Below the pieces are notes generated by a model. It saw only the letters and a list, made by a program, of their open reading frames with translations. It had not been told where the DNA came from and ran no database searches. Source: Thiemannella venezuelensis (GTDB taxonomy: Bacteria; Actinomycetota; Actinomycetes; Streptosporangiales; Streptosporangiaceae). Taken from it: DNA of 64,000 bases. Both the position numbers and the translations under genes were made by a program. The stretch is taken from positions 160,652 to 224,651 of the forward strand of contig NZ_JACHJJ010000013.1 in NCBI RefSeq assembly GCF_014203605.1, written 5' to 3'. Within the stretch, counting starts at the first letter, position 1; each line of letters opens with the position of its first letter. Positions 54,104 to 62,216 of this stretch are shown here, in pieces.

Positions 54104-54457
54104 CTACTCGGTCACCTTGGGATGCCGCGGAGACGCGTAGGTGATCCACACGGTCCGCGTCTCCACATCGACCACATACCAGACCCGGCCGCCACCGGTC
54201 ACTTCGTACTGCCATTGCGGGAGATCACGACCACGCCAGTTCCGGACGGCATGGTCGTGACGGAGACGGCTATGCCGCGGGCTCGGCGTGCGCGGGGCGG
54301 GTTCGGCGCGAAGGCGCTCGAAACACTCCCGCAGACTGCCCGGGACCTGCCGCGCCAGCTCTTCCCACCCCTTGGCCGAATCGGTGTCGGAGAACCTGAT
54401 GTCCCACTCCTGGCCCAGCGGCGGAGGGGCGGCCCTCTCGTTGCGCTTCGGGCTCAT
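54104..54457 (-). CDS. RelE-like toxin candidate
   Basis: A 117-residue basic protein whose C-terminal half, WQYEVTGGGRVWYVVDVETRTVWITYASPRHP, resembles the last strands of RelE/ParE-fold toxins. The first half is helical (GWEELARQVPGSLRECFERLRAEP). Its start overlaps the stop of the upstream putative antitoxin (ATGA). The toxin family and mRNA-cleavage activity are inferred from size, partner order and the weak motif; no catalytic residue can be named. Confidence 0.6.
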   Translation of the reverse strand: MSPKRNERAAPPPLGQEWDIRFSDTDSAKGWEELARQVPGSLRECFERLRAEPAPRTPSPRHSRLRHDHAVRNWRGRDLPQWQYEVTGGGRVWYVVDVETRTVWITYASPRHPKVTE

Positions 54458-54942
54458 GCACCGACCCCGGGGGGAGGGACCGGACCGCCGTCCACCTCAG
54501 GGAAACCGTCAGGGAACGGCCTGGTCAGAGCGGCGTGCAGCTCCGGATCGGCGTACACCTCCGCCGTGGCCTTCCAGCCCGCGACCAGGGTGCCCAGCGG
54601 GGCGAACTGGCCGAGCTCGGCGCAGCCGTGGAGCATCTCCACGAACTCCCTGCCGAACGCCGCCACGGCGTCGTCGGGCATCACGCGCGCCCAGGCGAAC
54701 GCCTCGGAGATCGAGGTCTCCAGCATCTTCCGTCCTTCCTCCGTTCTCGTCAGGGCCGCCACGAAGCGGCCCACTCCTTCGACCCCGTGGAACATGACGT
54801 CCATCCGGGACGTCTTGGTGATGACCAGGTCCTCGGCGTCACGGCGCGCGAGCCGTACGGAGACCGCCTCCTCCAGGAGGGAGACCACCTGGTTGGGCTG
54901 CTGCAGGAGCCGGGACCACGGGACGGTGACGTGTTCGCTCAT
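54454..54942 (-). CDS. Phd-like antitoxin candidate with long C-terminal domain
   Basis: A 162-residue protein. The N-terminal part, VPWSRLLQQPNQVVSLLEEAVSVRLARRDAEDLVIT, fits the Phd/YefM DNA-binding fold (strand-helix-helix, then a basic strand). A 90-residue helical extension follows (TRTEEGRKMLETSISEAFAWARVMPDD). It is first in the pair, overlaps the toxin gene by 4 nt, and its promoter holds palindromes, all usual for an autoregulated antitoxin. ATG 54942 has GAGGTG just upstream; the longer start at 54978 lies inside the promoter. Confidence 0.6.
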   Translation of the reverse strand: MSEHVTVPWSRLLQQPNQVVSLLEEAVSVRLARRDAEDLVITKTSRMDVMFHGVEGVGRFVAALTRTEEGRKMLETSISEAFAWARVMPDDAVAAFGREFVEMLHGCAELGQFAPLGTLVAGWKATAEVYADPELHAALTRPFPDGFPEVDGGPVPPPGVGA

Positions 54943-54949
54943 GCACCTC

Positions 54950-54978
54950 ACGATATTTGAACTAGTTGGCAACTTCAA
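54950..54978 (-). promoter_or_regulatory. Toxin-antitoxin promoter with palindromic operators
   Basis: On the minus strand TTGAAG (54978-54973) and TATCGT (54955-54950) are 17 bp apart. The spacer contains the overlapping palindromes GTTG-G-CAAC (54965-54973) and AACTAGTT (54960-54967). Binding of the antitoxin there would block RNA polymerase. The transcript starts within a few bases of the antitoxin ATG. Confidence 0.65.
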
Positions 54979-55020
54979 GGAGGCAATAGCGTTCCGTGAC
55001 CGGCCGTGTACAGATAACGA

Positions 55021-55059
55021 GAAAAGCGGGGGCCCCAGCCGTACGGCCGGAGCCCCCGC
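55021..55059 (-). terminator. Intrinsic terminator of the LLM oxidoreductase gene
   Basis: GCGGGGGC pairs with GCCCCCGC (55026-55033 with 55052-55059), with a further partly paired inner stem around GGCCGTACGGCT. The minus strand continues TTTTCTC. It lies 21 nt after the oxidoreductase stop. Confidence 0.8.
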
Positions 55060-55080
55060 CTCCCGGGGATCAGTGTGACG

Positions 55081-56121
55081 TCAGGAGGCCAGCTCCCGGA
55101 CCTTCTCGATCAGCCGGATCCGCTCCTCGTGGGTCCGGCCCAGGGGGGCGACGTTGATCGTCGTGACGCCCGACTCGCGCATCGCCTGGAGGCGGTCGCG
55201 GACGAAGCCCTCCGAGCCGATCAGCGACATCGACTCCAGCAGCTCCTGCGGGACGAGCGCGGCGGCCTCGTCCTTCTTGCCGGACAGGTACAGCTCCTGG
55301 ATCTGCTCGGCCTCCTTCTCGTAGCCGTAGCGCCGGGCCAGGTCGTTGTAGAAGTTCTTGCCCTTGGCGCCCATGCCGCCGATGTAGAGGGCGGCCATCG
55401 GGCGGCCGAGCTCCAGCCAGCCGGAGACGTCGTCGCCGATGGCCAGGCTCGCCTGGGCGATGACGTCGAGCTCGCCGAGGGCGGGGTCGCGCTTGGCCTT
55501 GCCGGCGGCGATGGAGGCGCCCCAGACGTCGGCGGCCTTCTCCGGCATGTAGAAGATGGGCTCCCAGCCCTCGGCGATCTCGGCGGCGAGCTCGACGTTC
55601 TTGGGGCCGATGGCGGCGATCACGACGGGGATGCGCTCGCGGACCGGGTGGTTGATGAGCTTGAGGGGCTTGCCGAGACCGGTGCCCTGGTCCGCGGGGA
55701 GCGGGACGGTGTAGTGCTTGCCCTCGTAGGTGACCCGCTCGCGCTTCCAGACCTGGCGGCAGATCTCGATGACCTCGCGGGTGCGGCCGAGCGGCGCGGT
55801 GTACGGCACGCCGTGGAAGCCCTCGATGACCTGCGGGCCGGAGGCGCCCAGGCCCAGCGTGAAGCGGCCGTCGGAGACGTAGTCCATGCCCGCGGCGGTC
55901 ATGGCCAGCAGGGTCGGGGTCCGGGAGTAGACCGGCAGGATGCCCGAGGCGATCTGCAGCCGCTCGGTCTTGGCCGCGATGTAGCCCATCTGGCTGACGG
56001 CGTCGAAGCTGTAGGCCTCGGCGACGAAGACGATGTCGAGCCCGGCCTTCTCGTAGTCGGCCAGCTCGGCCACGGTCTCCTTGAAGCCCCCCGAGTAGTT
56101 CAGGGCCATACCGATACGCAT
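55081..56121 (-). CDS. LLM-class F420-dependent oxidoreductase
   Basis: A 346-residue luciferase-like TIM barrel, probably using coenzyme F420. MRIGMALNYSGGFKETVAELADYEKAGLDIVFVAEAYSFDAVSQMGYIAAKTERLQIASGI... is the family start, and the barrel end contains GPQVIEGFHGVPYTAPLGRTREVIEICRQVW. The substrate is unknown; relatives act on tetrahydromethanopterin, glucose-6-phosphate, mycolates or polyketides. ATG 56121 has GGAAGGA upstream; the 56184 start lies in the promoter. It is a single-gene unit with a good promoter and terminator. Confidence 0.92.
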   Translation of the reverse strand: MRIGMALNYSGGFKETVAELADYEKAGLDIVFVAEAYSFDAVSQMGYIAAKTERLQIASGILPVYSRTPTLLAMTAAGMDYVSDGRFTLGLGASGPQVIEGFHGVPYTAPLGRTREVIEICRQVWKRERVTYEGKHYTVPLPADQGTGLGKPLKLINHPVRERIPVVIAAIGPKNVELAAEIAEGWEPIFYMPEKAADVWGASIAAGKAKRDPALGELDVIAQASLAIGDDVSGWLELGRPMAALYIGGMGAKGKNFYNDLARRYGYEKEAEQIQELYLSGKKDEAAALVPQELLESMSLIGSEGFVRDRLQAMRESGVTTINVAPLGRTHEERIRLIEKVRELAS

Positions 56122-56160
56122 CGTGAGATCGTCCTTCCGCTCGCGCCCGCGAAACCGAAT

Positions 56161-56213
56161 GTTGTTCCGTTGTCTCCGCAACAAAGGCTATCGAGTCGGC
56201 GGCCGAGCACCAA
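56161..56213 (-). promoter_or_regulatory. Promoter and GTTGT/ACAAC inverted repeats of the oxidoreductase gene
   Basis: On the minus strand TTGGTG (56213-56208) and TAGCCT (56190-56185) are 17 bp apart. Just downstream, 56161-56184 holds GTTGT twice on the plus strand and an inverted ACAA partner (outer arms TTGTT and AACAA), overlapping the predicted start site. This is where a repressor operator would lie; the regulator is not in the window. Confidence 0.55.
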
Positions 56214-56397
56214 CCCCGCATCCGCCCGCGAATCGGATCCGCGCCCGCCGCACCGGGTCCGCGGAACGGGCCCGCGCGCTCCGCCCGGGCTGCGCAGGCG
56301 ATCCCGCGCACGTCCCGCCCCAGGCCGGTAGCCTACGCATTTCGGGGCAGGGAATGCCTTTCCCACCCGCCGGAGAAAGGGGATCGCACTGAGACGG

Positions 56398-57273
56398 GTG
56401 ATCATCGTGATGGCGGTGGCGCTGGCCGCGGTCCTCGCCGGGCACCGTCTCCTGCCGGAGCTGGGCGGCCTCACCCCCGTGCTGGAGAGCCTGCTCCCCT
56501 GGCTGGGCGCGGCCGTGCCCCTCCTGGTGATCGGCGCGCTGCTCACACGCTCGTGGAGGACGGTCGCCGCGGCGCTGCTCCCCGCGCTGGTGTGGGGGGT
56601 CATGTTCGGCCCGGCCCTGCTGCGCACCGCGCCGGGCGGGCAGAGCGACCTGTCGGTCGCCACCCTCAACGTGGGCGTGACCAACGCCGACTCCGGGCGG
56701 GCCGTGCGGGCCCTGGCCGGGGGCCGGGACCTGTTCGCCGCCCAGGAGCTGACCCCGGGAGGCCCCGCGGCCGAGGAACTCGGCCGCCACTTCCCGCACC
56801 GGGTCCAGGTCAGCACGATCGGGCTGTGGAGCCGTTTCCCGATCATCGAGCACCGGGCGGTGGACATCGGCCTGGAGTGGACCCGGGCGCTGCGCGCCGT
56901 CGTGAAGACGCCCGGCGGGAACGTGACGGTCTACGTCATGCACCTCGCCTCGGCCCGGCCCGGCGAGACGGCCCAGCGGGACAGCACCCTCACCCACGCG
57001 CGGCGGCTCATCGACGCGGACAAGAGCGAGAACCTGCTGCTCCTCGGCGACCTCAACACCGCCACCACCGACCGCAAGCTCTCCGGCCTGGTGCCGCCGC
57101 TCTCCGACGCCCACCTGGAGGCGGGGACCGGTTTCGGCTTCACCTGGCCGGCCTCGTTCCCGGTCACCCGTCCCGACCACATCCTCTACCGCGGCCTCAC
57201 CGCGACCGGTGCGGACGTGGAGCCGGCCGCGGGCAGCGACCACCGCGCCGCCGTGGCCTCCCTGCGGCTCTGA
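56398..57273 (+). CDS. Membrane-anchored endonuclease/exonuclease/phosphatase-fold protein
   Basis: A 291-residue protein with three N-terminal helices (about 1-75) and an external EEP domain. Visible catalytic motifs are AAQELTPGG (Glu), LLLGDLNTA (Asp and Asn), TRPDHILYRG and GSDHRAAVA (the final His). Family members cleave phosphodiesters of nucleic acids, phosphoinositides or sphingolipids; the extracellular location makes a secreted-nuclease or lipid role plausible. GTG 56398 begins the first helix; AAAGGGG lies 20 nt upstream, so the exact start is uncertain. Confidence 0.88.
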   Translation: MIIVMAVALAAVLAGHRLLPELGGLTPVLESLLPWLGAAVPLLVIGALLTRSWRTVAAALLPALVWGVMFGPALLRTAPGGQSDLSVATLNVGVTNADSGRAVRALAGGRDLFAAQELTPGGPAAEELGRHFPHRVQVSTIGLWSRFPIIEHRAVDIGLEWTRALRAVVKTPGGNVTVYVMHLASARPGETAQRDSTLTHARRLIDADKSENLLLLGDLNTATTDRKLSGLVPPLSDAHLEAGTGFGFTWPASFPVTRPDHILYRGLTATGADVEPAAGSDHRAAVASLRL

Positions 57274-57334
57274 CCCGTTTCCGGCCCGCTCCCCGGAGTC
57301 CGACCCGTTTCCGGCCCGCCCCCCGGAGAGCCGC

Positions 57335-57898
57335 CTACAGCCTCGCCAGGTCGGCCGGCGTGTCGATGTCGGCGGGGTCTCCGACGTCGTCGCAGGCGAT
57401 CTCGACGACCAGTCCGGGATGGGCCCGCAGGAACGGCCGGGCCCCGACGTCGCCGACGGCGAGCCGGGCGACCTCCGCGAAGTGCTCCCTGGCGATCAGC
57501 ACCGGGTTCCTCGGCGCGCCGCCGTACGTGGCCGCGGCCACCGCGGTGCCGTCCCGCGCCGCCCGGACGAGCCGCTCGACCGCCGGCACCCCGATGAACG
57601 GCTGGTCCACCAGCGCGATCACCACGTGCCCGGCCTCCGGGGGCAGCGCGTCCAGCCCGACCCGGAGCGAGGAGCCCATCCCGGAGCGCCAGTCGGGGTT
57701 GCGCACGGCCACCGCCCCGCGCACCTGCACGGTCGCCGCGCCGAGCACCACCACCACCGGGTGGCAGCCGCCGTCGTGCAGAAGCCGGATCCCCCGGTCC
57801 ACCAGCCGCTCCCCGTGGAACTCCACCAGCGCCTTCGGCGTGCCGAGGCGCGATCCCGATCCGGCCGCCAGCAGCAGCCCCGCGATCCCCGTTCTCAT
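57335..57898 (-). CDS. MobA-like nucleotidyltransferase
   Basis: A 187-residue NTP transferase. The nucleotide-binding loop reads AGLLLAAGSGSRLGTPKALVEFHGERLVDR and the metal site ALVDQPFIG. It belongs to the MocA/MobA-like group that makes the cytosine or guanine dinucleotide form of molybdenum cofactor for CODH- and xanthine-dehydrogenase-type enzymes. It overlaps the CoxE-like gene by 4 nt (ATGA), which supports a molybdoenzyme role. Confidence 0.9.
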   Translation of the reverse strand: MRTGIAGLLLAAGSGSRLGTPKALVEFHGERLVDRGIRLLHDGGCHPVVVVLGAATVQVRGAVAVRNPDWRSGMGSSLRVGLDALPPEAGHVVIALVDQPFIGVPAVERLVRAARDGTAVAAATYGGAPRNPVLIAREHFAEVARLAVGDVGARPFLRAHPGLVVEIACDDVGDPADIDTPADLARL

Positions 57899-59070
57899 GG
57901 GAACCTCCTCCCCCGCGACGGCCCGGCGTACGCCCCCGCCAGCAGTCCGGCCAGTTCCTCGAAGGCGGCCAGGCTGTGCCCGGCCACGAAGTCGTCGACG
58001 TACGGCAGCGCCGCCCGCATCCCGGCGGTGAGCGGCTGGTAGCCCTCCTGGCCCTTGTGCGGGTTCACCCAGACCACCCGGTGCGCCGTACGGGACAGCC
58101 GGGCCATCTCCGCGCCGAGCAGCGAGACGTCGCCGCGCTCCCAGCCGTCGGAGGCGATCACCACCGTCGCCCCCCGGGCGTCGCCCAGGGCCAGCAGCCT
58201 GCGCAGCTCCTCGCCGAGCCGGGTCCCGCCGCTCCAGTCGGGCACGGCGCGCGAGACGGCGTCCATCGCGGTGCCGGGGTCGCGGTGGCGCAGCTCGGCG
58301 GTGAGCCGGGTGAGCCGGGTGCCCGCGCTGAACACCTCGGTGGCGCGGGGCTCGGATCCGACCAGCGCGTGGGCGAGGCGGAGCAGGGTGTCGGCGTACG
58401 GGGTCATGGAGCCGCTCACGTCCACCAGCAGCACCACCCGGCGGGGCCGGGTCCGGTGCGTCCGGTGGCGGAGCACGGCGGCCTCCCCGCCCCGCCGGAG
58501 GATCTCCCGGATCGTCCGGCGGGCGTCGAGGCGTCCCCTGCGCGACGGCCGGAAGCGCCGTGACGCGCGGCGTTCCCTGGCGGGCGCGAGCAGGGCGAGC
58601 AGCCGGTGCGCCTCGGCCAGCTCCGCCGCGGTCATCTTCGCCACGTCGCGGTGGCGCAGCACCTCCGCCGCGCTCGCCCCGGCGGCGAGCGGCGGCCCGT
58701 CCTCCCGCCCGCCCGGATCCCCGCCGGTCGGCGCGGCGGTGTGCCGGGTGACGGTGACGGCGGCCTGCGTGCGGGCCGGGCCCGCGCGCAGGCCGCCGAA
58801 GTAGGCCCGGAAGACCCTGTCGTAGCGGGGCAGGTCGTCGGCGGAGGCGCACAGGGTGAGCCGGCCCGCCCAGTAGACGTCGCCGGGCCGGGCCGCGTCC
58901 AGGCAGGACAGGGCGCGCAGCAGGTTCTGGGTCCGCTCGTGGTCGGCGGGGACCCCGGCGGCCCGCAGCGTCCTGGCGAACCCCGTCATGACCGCGACCA
59001 GCCCACCGTCCGCCGCGGCCCCGGCTTCCCCGGGGGCACCGGGGAAGCCGGGGCCGTCAGCGGGAGGCAC
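57895..59070 (-). CDS. VWA domain protein, CoxE-like
   Basis: A 391-residue protein with a C-terminal von Willebrand factor A domain whose MIDAS motif reads DVSGSMTPYADTLLRL, with SGGTRLGEELR and IASDGWERGD completing it. The N-terminal half is helical. CoxE works with the CoxD ATPase to insert sulfur into the Mo-Cu centre of aerobic CO dehydrogenase. GTG 59070 overlaps the ATPase gene by 14 nt; ATG 58989 (MTGFARTLRAAG) is a good alternative start. Confidence 0.9.
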   Translation of the reverse strand: MPPADGPGFPGAPGEAGAAADGGLVAVMTGFARTLRAAGVPADHERTQNLLRALSCLDAARPGDVYWAGRLTLCASADDLPRYDRVFRAYFGGLRAGPARTQAAVTVTRHTAAPTGGDPGGREDGPPLAAGASAAEVLRHRDVAKMTAAELAEAHRLLALLAPARERRASRRFRPSRRGRLDARRTIREILRRGGEAAVLRHRTHRTRPRRVVLLVDVSGSMTPYADTLLRLAHALVGSEPRATEVFSAGTRLTRLTAELRHRDPGTAMDAVSRAVPDWSGGTRLGEELRRLLALGDARGATVVIASDGWERGDVSLLGAEMARLSRTAHRVVWVNPHKGQEGYQPLTAGMRAALPYVDDFVAGHSLAAFEELAGLLAGAYAGPSRGRRFP

Positions 59071-59950
59071 CGAGCAGCCCGTTCCCGAGCACGGCCTCGT
59101 GGTCCTCGCGGTGCTTGAGGAGGGCGCCCAGCGTGGCCGCCGCCAGGCCGGGGTCCAGCTCCCGGGCGCCGAGGGTGAGCAGCGCCCCGGTCCAGTCGAG
59201 GGTCTCGGAGATCCCCGGCGGCTTCACCAGGCCGGCCTCGCGGAGCCGTCCGGCCGCCGTGGCGACCTGCTCGGCGAGGGTCCGCGAGCACTCGGGGAGC
59301 CTGCGCAGCAGGATCTCCACCTCCCGCTCGAAGGAGGGGTGCTCCAGCCAGTGGTAGAGGCAGCGCCGCTTCAGCGCGTCATGGACCTCGCGGGTGCGGT
59401 TGGAGGTCAGCACGACCACCGGCGGGGCCTCGGCGCGGATCGTGCCGAGCTCCGGGACGGAGATCGCGAAGTCGGACAGGACCTCCAGCAGGATCGCCTC
59501 GAACTCGACGTCGGCCCGGTCGACCTCGTCGATGAGCAGCACGCAGGGCTGGGTCTCGATCGCCCGCAGCAGCGGCCGGGCGATCAGGAAGCGCCGGTCG
59601 TAGACCTCGCCCTCCAGCCGGGCGGCGTCGGTGACCCCGCTCGCCTCGGCGGCCTTGAGGTGCAGGAGCTGGCGGGCGAAGTCCCAGTCGTAGAGGACCT
59701 GGGAGCCGTCGAGCCCCTCGTAGCACTGCAGCCGGATCAGCGGCGCGTCCAGCACCGAGGCGAGCGCGCGGGCCAGCTCGGTCTTGCCGACCCCGGCCCC
59801 GCCCTCCAGGAACAGGGGGCGGCCCATCCGCAGCGCGAGGAACGCCGCCGTGGCCAGCCCGTCCTCCGCCAGGTAGGCCTCCCGCCCGAGCAGCTCCGCG
59901 AGCCGTCCGGGCGAGGTGATCTCCGGCGCCGTCGCCGTCCGCCTCAGCAC
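59057..59950 (-). CDS. MoxR-family AAA ATPase, CoxD-like
   Basis: A 297-residue AAA+ ATPase with Walker A EGGAGVGKTEL, Walker B LLIDEVDRADVEFEA and the arginine-rich end TSNRTREVHDALKRRCLYHW. It differs from the other MoxR protein of this window and matches the CoxD group, which pairs with a CoxE-type VWA protein. It is first in the trio; no coxMSL or other dehydrogenase gene follows. Confidence 0.9.
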   Translation of the reverse strand: MLRRTATAPEITSPGRLAELLGREAYLAEDGLATAAFLALRMGRPLFLEGGAGVGKTELARALASVLDAPLIRLQCYEGLDGSQVLYDWDFARQLLHLKAAEASGVTDAARLEGEVYDRRFLIARPLLRAIETQPCVLLIDEVDRADVEFEAILLEVLSDFAISVPELGTIRAEAPPVVVLTSNRTREVHDALKRRCLYHWLEHPSFEREVEILLRRLPECSRTLAEQVATAAGRLREAGLVKPPGISETLDWTGALLTLGARELDPGLAAATLGALLKHREDHEAVLGNGLLGASR

Positions 59951-60020
59951 CGTCCCAGGCTACGTCCCGCGGATCCCGGAGATCCAGGGGCCGCGGGCTC
60001 CCGGGCTCCCGGGCTTCCCC

Positions 60021-60054
60021 GCCCGCCCCGTGCCCGGCGGGACACGGGGCGGGC
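60021..60054. repeat. 12-bp inverted repeat between CoxD-like and potassium channel genes
   Basis: GCCCGCCCCGTG and CACGGGGCGGGC form a perfect 12-bp stem with a 10-nt loop. It is 3 nt before an ATG (60058) in frame with the potassium channel gene and would block initiation there, which favours the downstream GTG. No T tract accompanies it. Confidence 0.6.
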
Positions 60055-60114
60055 GACATGACGGCCACCGTACGAATGATCGGATTGGATGCGGACAGGG
60101 CGTATCCTCTCCCG

Positions 60115-61455
60115 GTGAGGTATCCGGCCCCGCAGATCAACACACCGTCCCGAGTCGTCGTCGCCGCGTTCCTCGCGGTCATCGCGGCCGGCACGGCGCT
60201 GCTCTCGCTGCCGGTCGCCGTCGCGGAGGGCAGGGAGGCCTCCTGGGTCTCCGCGCTGTTCACCGCGACCTCCGCGGTGTGCGTCACCGGGCTCGCGGTG
60301 CACGACACCGCCGCGCACTGGACGGTCTTCGGCGAGGTCGTGATCCTGACGCTGATCCAGGTCGGCGGCTTCGGGATCATGTCGCTCGCCTCGATCCTCG
60401 CACTGATCGTCTCCGGGAAGCTGGGGCTGCGCGCGCGGCTCAACGCCCAGGCCGAGACCAAGACGCTCGGGCCGGGCGACGTCCGCCAGGTGATCGCGGG
60501 CGTGGCCAAGGTCACGCTGACGGTGGAGGCGGTGACGGCCGTGGTCCTCACCGCCCGGTTCGTGATCGGGTACGGCGAGCCGCTCGGCCGCGCCGCCTAC
60601 TACGGGGTCTTCCACGCCGTCTCGGCGTTCACCAACGCCGGGTTCGCGCTCTGGCCCGACAGCATGATGCGCTTCGTCGGCGACGTGTGGATCTGCCTGC
60701 CGGTGGTGCTGGCCGTGGTCGCCGGAGGCCTCGGGTTCCCCGTCTACGCGGTCCTGCGCAAGGACTGGCGGCGGCCCTCCCGCTGGTCGCTGCACGCCAA
60801 GATGACGCTGGGCATGACCGCGGTCCTGCTGTTCGGCGGCGCCCTGATCATCATGATCCTGGAGTGGAACAACCCCGAGACGTTCGGCCCGCTCGCTCCC
60901 GGCCTGCGCATCCTGGCCGGGTTCTTCCACAGCGCGATGACCCGCAGCGGCGGCCTGAACTCGGTCGACACCTCCCAGATGCACGAGAACTCCTGGCTGG
61001 TCAGCGACGTGCTGATGTTCATCGGGGCGGGCAGCGCCAGCACCGGGGGCGGCATCAAGGTCACCACGTTCGCGCTGCTCGGCTACGTCATCCTCGCGGA
61101 GCTGCGGGGCGAGCCCGACGTCACGGCGGGGCGCCGCCGCATCTCCGAGCAGCTGCAGCGGCAGGCGCTCACCATCGCCCTGGTCAGCGTTGCCGCCGTG
61201 GTCGTCGGCACGCTGGTGATGATGATGCTGACGCCGTTCGCCCTCGACCGCGTACTGTTCGAGGTGGTCTCCGCGTTCGGCACGGTGGGGCTCTCCACGG
61301 GGATCACCGCGGACGTCGGCGCCGCCGGGCACCTGGTCCTGACCACCCTGATGTTCATCGGCAGGCTGGGGCCGGTGACCCTCGGCGCCGCGCTCGCGCT
61401 GCACGTCCAGACCCGCAGGTTCCGCTACCCGGAGGAGCGACCCCTCGTTGGCTGA
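60115..61455 (+). CDS. Potassium channel subunit, TrkH/KtrB family
   Basis: A 446-residue potassium uptake protein of four M1-P-M2 units. Selectivity-filter segments are visible: TATSAVCVTGLAV, AFTNAGFALWP, MTRSGGLNSVD and AFGTVGLSTGIT; GAGSASTGGGIKVTTF is the gating loop. Its NAD-binding partner is encoded next. The start is uncertain: GTG 60115 is 7 nt after a TATCCT box, fitting leaderless translation. ATG 60058 has no Shine-Dalgarno and sits against a hairpin. The stop is overlapped by trkA. Confidence 0.93.
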   Translation: MRYPAPQINTPSRVVVAAFLAVIAAGTALLSLPVAVAEGREASWVSALFTATSAVCVTGLAVHDTAAHWTVFGEVVILTLIQVGGFGIMSLASILALIVSGKLGLRARLNAQAETKTLGPGDVRQVIAGVAKVTLTVEAVTAVVLTARFVIGYGEPLGRAAYYGVFHAVSAFTNAGFALWPDSMMRFVGDVWICLPVVLAVVAGGLGFPVYAVLRKDWRRPSRWSLHAKMTLGMTAVLLFGGALIIMILEWNNPETFGPLAPGLRILAGFFHSAMTRSGGLNSVDTSQMHENSWLVSDVLMFIGAGSASTGGGIKVTTFALLGYVILAELRGEPDVTAGRRRISEQLQRQALTIALVSVAAVVVGTLVMMMLTPFALDRVLFEVVSAFGTVGLSTGITADVGAAGHLVLTTLMFIGRLGPVTLGAALALHVQTRRFRYPEERPLVG

Positions 61456-62116
61456 CAAGGCGAACCGCGGTGACGCGGTGGTGGTCATCGGTCTCGGCCG
61501 GTTCGGCGGCGCGCTCGCCACCGAGCTCGCCGCGCGCGGCGTCGAGGTGCTGGGCGTCGACAGCGACTCCCGCAACGTCCAGGAGTTCTCCGGGCGGCTC
61601 ACCCACGTCGTCTGCGCCGACTCCACCGACTCCGAGGCGATGACGCAGCTGGGCATCGCCGAGTTCGGCCGGGCGGTGGTCGGCATCGGCACCGACATCG
61701 AGTCGAGCGTGCTGACCACCTCGATCCTGATCGACCTCGGCCTGAGCGACATCTGGGCCAAGGCCATCAGCCGCCAGCACGCCCGGATCCTGGAGCGGAT
61801 CGGCGCCCACCACGTGGTGCAGCCCGAGGCCGACATGGGCGAGCGCGTCGCGCACCTGGTCACCGGCCGGATGCTCGACTACGTGGAGGTCGACGAGGGC
61901 TACGCGCTGGTCAAGACCAAGGCCCCCGGCTGGGCCGACGGCAGGACCCTGGCCGAGCTCGGCATCCGCAGCCGGTACGGCGTGACCGTGGTCGGCGTCA
62001 AGAAGCCCGGCACCGGGTTCACCTACGCCACCTCGGAGACCGTCGTCCGCTCCGGCGACACCCTGCTCGTCGCCGGGGACACCGAGAAGACCGAGCTGTT
62101 CTCCGAGGAGACCTGA
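61448..62116 (+). CDS. TrkA/KtrA-type RCK regulatory subunit
   Basis: A 222-residue cytoplasmic gate of the potassium channel. The RCK_N Rossmann motif reads VVIGLGRFGGALA, the adenosine-binding acid is in VDSDSRNV, and the RCK_C half starts VEVDEGYALVKTKAP. TTG 61448 is the only start that keeps the motif; GGAGGAG lies 10 nt upstream, and the gene overlaps the channel gene by 8 nt. A GC-rich hairpin follows its stop. Confidence 0.94.
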   Translation: MADKANRGDAVVVIGLGRFGGALATELAARGVEVLGVDSDSRNVQEFSGRLTHVVCADSTDSEAMTQLGIAEFGRAVVGIGTDIESSVLTTSILIDLGLSDIWAKAISRQHARILERIGAHHVVQPEADMGERVAHLVTGRMLDYVEVDEGYALVKTKAPGWADGRTLAELGIRSRYGVTVVGVKKPGTGFTYATSETVVRSGDTLLVAGDTEKTELFSEET

Positions 62117-62117
62117 A

Positions 62118-62134
62118 CCCGCCCCGGAGGCGGG
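62118..62134 (+). terminator. Small GC hairpin after trkA
   Basis: CCCGCC and GGCGGG (62118-62123, 62129-62134) form a 6-bp stem 1 nt after the trkA stop. No T tract follows. It is a weak terminator candidate before the diguanylate cyclase gene. Confidence 0.35.
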
Positions 62135-62216
62135 CGAACCTCTCAGGACCAGCCCTCCCGCGCCGATGTGTACCACCGTCACGGAGTACGGGCACGGTAT
62201 GACGGAGGACTGAACG

